NCBI GenBank assembly: GCA_012798115.1
Contig: JAAZNV010000013.1
Span: 1 to 37,165 of the forward strand
DNA: 37,165 bases
Reading direction: 5' to 3'
Source of the DNA: a candidate division WWE3 bacterium
GTDB lineage: Bacteria > Patescibacteriota > WWE3 > UBA101185 > UBA10185
This document shows positions 33,399-37,165 of this stretch, one piece after another. The notes under the pieces were generated by a model that did no database searches, was not told the DNA's origin, and saw only the letters and a program-made list of their open reading frames with translations. Within the stretch, counting starts at the first letter, position 1. Each line of letters opens with the position of its first letter. The translations under genes and the position numbers were made by a program.

Positions 33399-34298
33399 AT
33401 GATAAAACTTGAAAATAAACTATATAGTTCCACTGAAGTAGCTGCCATCTTAGGTGTAAGTCTAAGATCTGTTTACAGATATCTTGAGGAAGGTAAGTTG
33501 AATGCTGAGGTTAAAACAGCAACTGGGAGACATAGGTTTACCAGACAAAATATCATTGACTTTTTATATCCAACTGGAGTTCCTGAGGGAGAGGTGGTTC
33601 TTGAGCAGCCAGCAGAGGTATTAGTTAAAAAAACTGTTAAAGTTACAGAACCTGCTGTTGAAGAAAGTGTGGAAACAAAAGAAGAAGTAAAAACGGAAGT
33701 AGAAGAAGTGGAAATCAAGGAACCAGAAGTGGAAGAGAAAGTAATTACACCGAAAGTAGAAATAAAGGAAGAAAAGATAAATATTGAAAAGGAAGAAGAA
33801 CAAGTTGATTGGCTTGCAAAATTCAGGGAAGCAGCAAAAAAGTTTGAAGAAAAAGCAACTGAAGAAGTTACAGGGTTAGGGGCAGTTGAAGAAGAAATTC
33901 CAGTTGTCGAGGAAGGAAGAATGTTTTTCTATAGAAGTAGATTAGGGGGGCTAAAAGATATTGCTCAAAACATTGATAAGACATCAAGAAACTCAGGGTT
34001 AGACTACGCCTTTACTCTCAACGCTGGTTTGTCCTTGTATAGGCCAATTAACCCATTTTCACTTCTTCATGTTTATATTAGATCAAAAGATAAGGATTTT
34101 TTTGAAAGGATTCTTGCATTGACTCCTTCTGATGAGAGTAATGCACAGCTTTGTATTATTACCTCTGACGAGGATTCCTTGTACAAAGAATCTGATGAAA
34201 TGCATGGTTTGAGAGTAGTAGAAAAGAATAAGTTAGTTGAAGACATTAGTAAGATGGACGAAGATCTCTTGAAAGAAGCTGAAAGTATTTTGAAATAG
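33399..34298 (+). CDS. Excisionase/MerR-type HTH protein with long acidic linker
   Basis: The 299-residue protein starts with an excisionase/MerR-like DNA-binding domain (about 7-58; YSSTEVAAILGVSLRSVYRYLEEG, TGRHRFTRQNIIDFL). Residues about 60-155 are a low-complexity Glu/Val/Lys-rich stretch of repeated VEE/KEE units, probably an extended or helical linker. The C-terminal ~120 residues form a compact domain (SGLDYAFTLNAGLSLYRPINP, FERILALTPSDE). I do not recognise that domain. It may sense a signal and control transcription, but the target is unknown. The ATG at 33399 fits both the HTH start and the promoter. Confidence 0.75.
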   Translation: MIKLENKLYSSTEVAAILGVSLRSVYRYLEEGKLNAEVKTATGRHRFTRQNIIDFLYPTGVPEGEVVLEQPAEVLVKKTVKVTEPAVEESVETKEEVKTEVEEVEIKEPEVEEKVITPKVEIKEEKINIEKEEEQVDWLAKFREAAKKFEEKATEEVTGLGAVEEEIPVVEEGRMFFYRSRLGGLKDIAQNIDKTSRNSGLDYAFTLNAGLSLYRPINPFSLLHVYIRSKDKDFFERILALTPSDESNAQLCIITSDEDSLYKESDEMHGLRVVEKNKLVEDISKMDEDLLKEAESILK

Positions 34299-34321
34299 CA
34301 AGTGTCAAAGTGTTCTTTTAT

Positions 34322-34350
34322 TTGACAATAAGTTGTCATTTTGCTATAAT
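34322..34350 (+). promoter_or_regulatory. Consensus promoter of the rod-shaped RNA
   Basis: TTGACA (34322-34327), a 17-base spacer and TATAAT (34345-34350) are perfect consensus. The start is expected at about 34357. Confidence 0.75.
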
Positions 34351-34356
34351 CTGCCC

Positions 34357-34454
34357 ATAAACAGAGAGCCCTATCCGAGGGGAACATTAAAGCTTCTTGT
34401 GCCGTGGGCAGGGGTACAAGAAACCGTTTCCTTCGGGTAGGGTTCTTTGTTTTA
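34357..34454 (+). ncRNA. Candidate rod-shaped small RNA, about 98 nt
   Basis: From the predicted start the sequence folds end to end. Bases 34359-34381 pair with 34430-34452 in a 23-bp stem without bulges (several G-U pairs). An interior loop (12 bases on the 5' side, 7 on the 3' side) follows. TTCTTGTGCC (34394-34403) then pairs with GGTACAAGAA (34413-34422), with a 9-base loop GTGGGCAGG. The long stem is followed by a U-rich run (TTTAGTTTTAG), as at intrinsic terminators. The next gene has its own promoter further on, so this is probably an independent RNA. It lacks the GGAAG-type SRP loop. A 6S-like role is a speculation from the rod-plus-bubble shape only. Confidence 0.65.
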
Positions 34455-34478
34455 GTTTTAGTGCTTTTGACTGACTCT

Positions 34479-34507
34479 TTGACATACTCATTTCTTTTGT
34501 GGATAAT
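34479..34507 (+). promoter_or_regulatory. Promoter of the GH57-like gene, leaderless geometry
   Basis: TTGACA (34479-34484), a 17-base spacer and GATAAT (34502-34507) end 7 bases before the GTG at 34515. Confidence 0.65.
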
Positions 34508-34514
34508 TACTCCT

Positions 34515-35774
34515 GTGAAAGAAGTGGGGTTATTAATAGACTTATATCAATCTCCTACACAAGAAGAAAGTATTTTTAAGTGTGCAGTATCTGATTTTTT
34601 TATTCCTCTTATCAAATTAGTAAAATCTTTAAAGAACGTAAACATCTCCTTAAATATCCCATTAAGTACACTAGAATTATTGGATAATTATGGATATCAG
34701 TCAGTTATTTTAGATATACGAGATCTTTATGAAAACGATAGGATAGAAATAGTTGGATCTGCCGCTTACAATCCTCTTTTAACTAGAACTCATCCTAAGA
34801 TCGTTGAAAATGAGATTATCTTGAACGAGTATGCTCTTGGGAGTTATTTTGGAGCTAAACAAGGTTTTGAGGGGGAACCTTCTATAATGATAAAAAACAT
34901 TGAAGGATTCTTACCTACAGGGCTTCTAGTCAACACTGATGTTTTAAATATTCTTAGTGACTTAAGCTATACATGGGTGCTAGTTGATGGCAACGTGTTG
35001 CCTTCTTCTTACAGCAATAACTTTGTTTACAAATACAGTGCAGGTTTAAAGCTTGTGATTCCAAACATTGAGATTGGAAATTTAGTTAATCAGTTTAACA
35101 TTAAGAGCTTTGATGAAATTTGGGGATCTATGAAAAGTGCAGAAAAAACCATTGGAGATAAAATAATCATACTTATTAATAACGATATATACCACTCCAA
35201 TGAAATTACAGGACCGGATTTTTATAAAAAGAAGATGAGTATGATTGACCAATTAATTGAGAACTTTTGCAGAGAGAATATTTCAATAATTAGCATAAGA
35301 GATGTTGTAAAGAACTTTAACCCCAAGTTAACATCAGAGTTAAAAGATCTGTCAACCTTTATCGTGAACGAAAATATATATGAGAATGCTTACTCTTCAG
35401 AAGGCAAACTACAAAACTTACTAAAACGTGTAGAGAGAAAAGTTGAGAGTTCCTTTTTATCGATACAATATGCACTGACAGAAGATGACTTTAGCACCAT
35501 TTCTATGTGGAAAGACGATGAAGTTAGAAGAATATCTGATAATAATATTCATAATAAGGTAAGCTTTTATGCTCTATTATATAAATATGTATGTGCAGAT
35601 AAGTATATAGATGCATATAGAGTAAATGGTATTGAAGCAGCTTCTAACCTACCTAAAGTATTCTTGGGAAAATATATGACTTATTTAAGAGAACTCATTA
35701 AATACCGATCGGATGAAGTACTTACAACTGAGGTTTTACCATTAGCGGAAGATATTGAAAATGCTATTAAATAA
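34515..35774 (+). CDS. GH57-like (glycoside hydrolase family 57 type) protein
   Basis: The 419-residue protein resembles the catalytic barrel of GH57 enzymes: an opening strand with LLIDLYQSPTQ (compare HxHQP), IEIVGSAAYNPLLT, and later ENIYENAYSSEGKL. GH57 enzymes act on alpha-glucans by a retaining mechanism. The first-strand His-rich motif is changed (LYQSPTQ), so catalysis is not certain and the family call is moderate. The frame is open from a GTG at 34404, but that start lies inside the rod-shaped RNA. The GTG at 34515 fits the promoter (TTGACA-17-GATAAT-7) and gives a family-like N-terminus without signal peptide, so the protein is cytoplasmic. Confidence 0.68.
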   Translation: MKEVGLLIDLYQSPTQEESIFKCAVSDFFIPLIKLVKSLKNVNISLNIPLSTLELLDNYGYQSVILDIRDLYENDRIEIVGSAAYNPLLTRTHPKIVENEIILNEYALGSYFGAKQGFEGEPSIMIKNIEGFLPTGLLVNTDVLNILSDLSYTWVLVDGNVLPSSYSNNFVYKYSAGLKLVIPNIEIGNLVNQFNIKSFDEIWGSMKSAEKTIGDKIIILINNDIYHSNEITGPDFYKKKMSMIDQLIENFCRENISIISIRDVVKNFNPKLTSELKDLSTFIVNENIYENAYSSEGKLQNLLKRVERKVESSFLSIQYALTEDDFSTISMWKDDEVRRISDNNIHNKVSFYALLYKYVCADKYIDAYRVNGIEAASNLPKVFLGKYMTYLRELIKYRSDEVLTTEVLPLAEDIENAIK

Positions 35775-36133
35775 TTTTCTTTTAGTTTTAAACATGTTTT
35801 CTATAAATAGCTGTTTTTATGTTTATATACCAACATATAATCTTTTAATGTTTTTATGATTCCTTGTAAGCAACGCTTTAGGTTTACATCTGTAATTTTT
35901 TGATTTTGTAAAGCTCTCGCTACGTAATTGTCTATTATGCTATAAGGCTATCTGCTCGTTTGTTGTTTCAACAACATAAAACTAGGTTTATCACTTAGTG
36001 TTCTTTCCTGATACTTATCACCAGTTTTTGCTGTAGTAACAGTAAATACTTTCGATTTGGCTGGAAAGAGGAATCTTTGTCATGCTTTTATTCATGCAGA
36101 ATAGTATTTAGATTTTCGAGGAATAGCGCACAA
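35775..36133. other. AT-rich intergenic region without a gene
   Basis: I see no coding sequence here. It separates the plus-strand GH57-like gene from the minus-strand ribosomal operon. It contains a perfect palindrome TGTTGTT-TC-AACAACA (35961-35976), several T-runs, and a TATAAT-like site near 35834. No terminator hairpin directly follows the GH57-like gene. Confidence 0.5.
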
Positions 36134-36162
36134 AAAGAACCTCCTTTGTTAGGAGGTTCTTT
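36134..36162 (-). terminator. Terminator of the rplJ-rplL operon
   Basis: AAAGAACCTCC (36134-36144) and GGAGGTTCTTT (36152-36162) form an 11-bp stem with a 7-base loop. On the minus strand it is followed by a T-run (TTTTTGTGCG). It lies about 30 bases after the rplL stop. Confidence 0.9.
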
Positions 36163-36194
36163 AGTATAGTAAATCGAGAATGTTTGCTTTTAGT

Positions 36195-36614
36195 TTATTT
36201 CAACTCAACCTTTGCCCCAGCTTCTTCAAGCTTCTTTTTTGCGTTTTGTGCATCCTCTTTCTTGGCACCTTCAAGTATTGCTTTTGGTGCAGATTCTACT
36301 AAATTCTTTGCTTCTACAAGGCCAAGTGAAGAGTTAATTTCTCTCACTACTTTAATAACTGCAATTTTGTTTGCACCTGCATTAGTTATTACAACATCAA
36401 ACTCTGTTTTCTCTTCTGCTGGTTCAGTTGAGCCATTTCCATTTGCAACAGCAGTCCCTGCTACCATTACTGGTGCGGAAGCGCTAACTCCAAATTTCTC
36501 TTCTAAAGCTTTAACAAGATCATTTAATTCAAGAACAGTCATTTTCTCAATCATCTCCATTACTTTTTCAGCATCTTTGCTGATTTTTGTTTCTTCCTTC
36601 TTTTCTTCTGTCAT
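36195..36614 (-). CDS. rplL: Ribosomal protein bL12 (L7/L12)
   Basis: bL12 forms the ribosomal stalk dimers that recruit translation factors. The 139-residue acidic protein has the N-terminal dimerisation helices (about 15-42; [19 protein letters not shown]), an Ala/Gly-rich hinge (about 45-68) and the conserved C-terminal domain (about 68-139; [35 protein letters not shown]). Length is slightly above the usual ~125, from a Lys/Glu-rich N-terminal extension. Its ATG overlaps the rplJ stop (TAATG) and GGGGGTG upstream is a usable ribosome site, so translation is coupled. Confidence 0.98.
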   Translation of the reverse strand: MTEEKKEETKISKDAEKVMEMIEKMTVLELNDLVKALEEKFGVSASAPVMVAGTAVANGNGSTEPAEEKTEFDVVITNAGANKIAVIKVVREINSSLGLVEAKNLVESAPKAILEGAKKEDAQNAKKKLEEAGAKVELK

Positions 36615-37153
36615 TAGTTAGCACCCCCTTCCGTTTTCTTTTTAGCTATTGCATTAACTGCAAATATGAACTTTCTTTGTACGCCACTGATTGTATTTAC
36701 AAATCCTGATATTGGAGAATTCATACTAGATACTATCTTAGTAAGTAATTCTTCCTTGGAAGGGATGGTCTTAATAACACTTACCTTTTCAGCTGAATTA
36801 TAAATGCCCTCAATTATTGCTGATTTTACCTTGGGCAAGTCAATGTTCTTGGCAAACTCAAATAATGCTTTTATTGGAAGTATTGGATCCTTAAATCCAA
36901 ATATTGTCATAGTTGGTCCTTCTAGATCCTTCTTTGCGTCTGTGATACTTTTGTCCCCATTTTCATCAATTGCTGCCTTGAAAAGAGTATTTTTAGCTAC
37001 TAACACCTCGCCTCCAGCGTCTTTTACTTTTTGTCTTAAGGCATTGGCTTGATCAGCACTAATACCAGCATAGTCAGTGAAAGTAATAGAATTAGCTGTT
37101 TCTATCTTTTCTTTTATTTCTTTTACTAACTTTTTATTTCTTTCGTTTGGCAT
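36614..37153 (-). CDS. rplJ: Ribosomal protein uL10
   Basis: uL10 anchors the bL12 dimers to 23S rRNA. The 179-residue protein shows the family N-terminus ([51 protein letters not shown]), the [13 protein letters not shown] stretch and a C-terminal helix for bL12 binding. Length is normal. The ATG has a strong GGAGG ribosome site (in TTTGGAGGATAT). It is first in the visible part of the operon; any regulatory leader lies beyond the window edge. Confidence 0.97.
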   Translation of the reverse strand: MPNERNKKLVKEIKEKIETANSITFTDYAGISADQANALRQKVKDAGGEVLVAKNTLFKAAIDENGDKSITDAKKDLEGPTMTIFGFKDPILPIKALFEFAKNIDLPKVKSAIIEGIYNSAEKVSVIKTIPSKEELLTKIVSSMNSPISGFVNTISGVQRKFIFAVNAIAKKKTEGGAN

Positions 37154-37165
37154 ATATCCTCCAAA

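Noticed and set aside
33621-33803. Phe/Tyr-rich minus-strand frame
   Set aside because: It is the reverse of the Glu/Lys-rich linker and not a membrane protein gene.
34357-34454. Bacterial SRP (4.5S) RNA
   Set aside because: The length fits, but the conserved GGAA-loop domain with its purine-rich internal loops is not present.
34404-34514. Upstream extension of the GH57-like gene from a GTG
   Set aside because: It lies inside the rod-shaped RNA and upstream of the TTGACA-17-GATAAT promoter. The GTG at 34515 fits promoter and family N-terminus better.
36184-36621. Plus-strand frame opposite rplL
   Set aside because: It is the antisense of a clear bL12 gene and has Ser/Phe-rich shadow composition.
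1-37165. UGA read as glycine (Gracilibacteria/Absconditabacteria code)
   Set aside because: argS, ndk-adjacent and other genes end cleanly at TGA and no conserved gene has an internal in-frame TGA.

Overview
The window is about 34% G+C and looks like a chromosomal segment from a Candidate Phyla Radiation (Patescibacteria) bacterium, possibly close to Microgenomates or WWE3/Katanobacteria. The lineage below CPR is a guess. Supporting traits are short housekeeping proteins, a Gram-positive-like surface (two sortases, an LPXTG protein, LysM/M23 peptidase, WecG/TagA glycosyltransferase), a competence cluster with a split ComEC, a ComEA with an SLBB domain, DUF4349 and DUF6941 proteins, and single dispersed tRNAs with encoded CCA. 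TGA is used as an ordinary stop codon, so this is not a UGA-recoding lineage.

Layout. 1-9.3 kb is cell-surface biology: the 3' end of an unidentified gene, a structured intergenic region, a small ribbon-helix-helix protein, a membrane-anchored surface protein behind a structured leader, two GT-C type membrane glycosyltransferases, then an LPKTG protein followed by its probable sortase. The two surface-protein promoters share a 21-bp upstream block. 9.3-13.2 kb is core: rho, a LysM-M23 peptidase, obg and tRNA-Ala. 13.2-17.3 kb on the minus strand holds two small proteins, an O-antigen-ligase-like protein with TPRs and a membrane-anchored MerR-like protein. 17.3-21.3 kb is a DNA-uptake cluster: dprA, an ArsR regulator, comEA and comEC split into membrane and metallo-beta-lactamase ORFs. 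21.3-26.1 kb carries argS, a calcineurin-like protein with altered motifs, a long ndk, tRNA-Ser, DUF4349 and tRNA-Arg.

26.1-30.4 kb is an accessory-looking patch: a conserved hypothetical gene, a frameshifted EamA transporter pseudogene, an HExxH protein and cutA with the same 22-bp box upstream, a secreted-type nuclease flanked by 67-bp direct repeats, tRNA-Pro, and a possibly frameshifted gene behind a promoter and two GNRA-capped hairpins. 30.4-37.2 kb returns to envelope and core functions: a second sortase, a PEGA/beta-propeller-like protein, a WecG/TagA glycosyltransferase, an HTH protein with a long acidic linker, a GH57-like protein, and rplJ-rplL on the minus strand.

Two points stand out. 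First, several genes have a -10 hexamer ending 6-7 bases before the start codon (obg, arsR, ndk, the WecG/TagA gene, the HTH gene at 33399, the GH57-like gene, the EamA pseudogene, the HExxH gene, the DUF6941 gene), which predicts widespread leaderless transcripts; a minority (923-1765, the GT-C gene, rplJ, rplL) have Shine-Dalgarno sequences. Second, a consensus promoter at 34322-34350 drives a probable 98-nt rod-shaped RNA (34357-34454) that is separate from the following gene, which has its own promoter. I regard this RNA as the best candidate for something undescribed.
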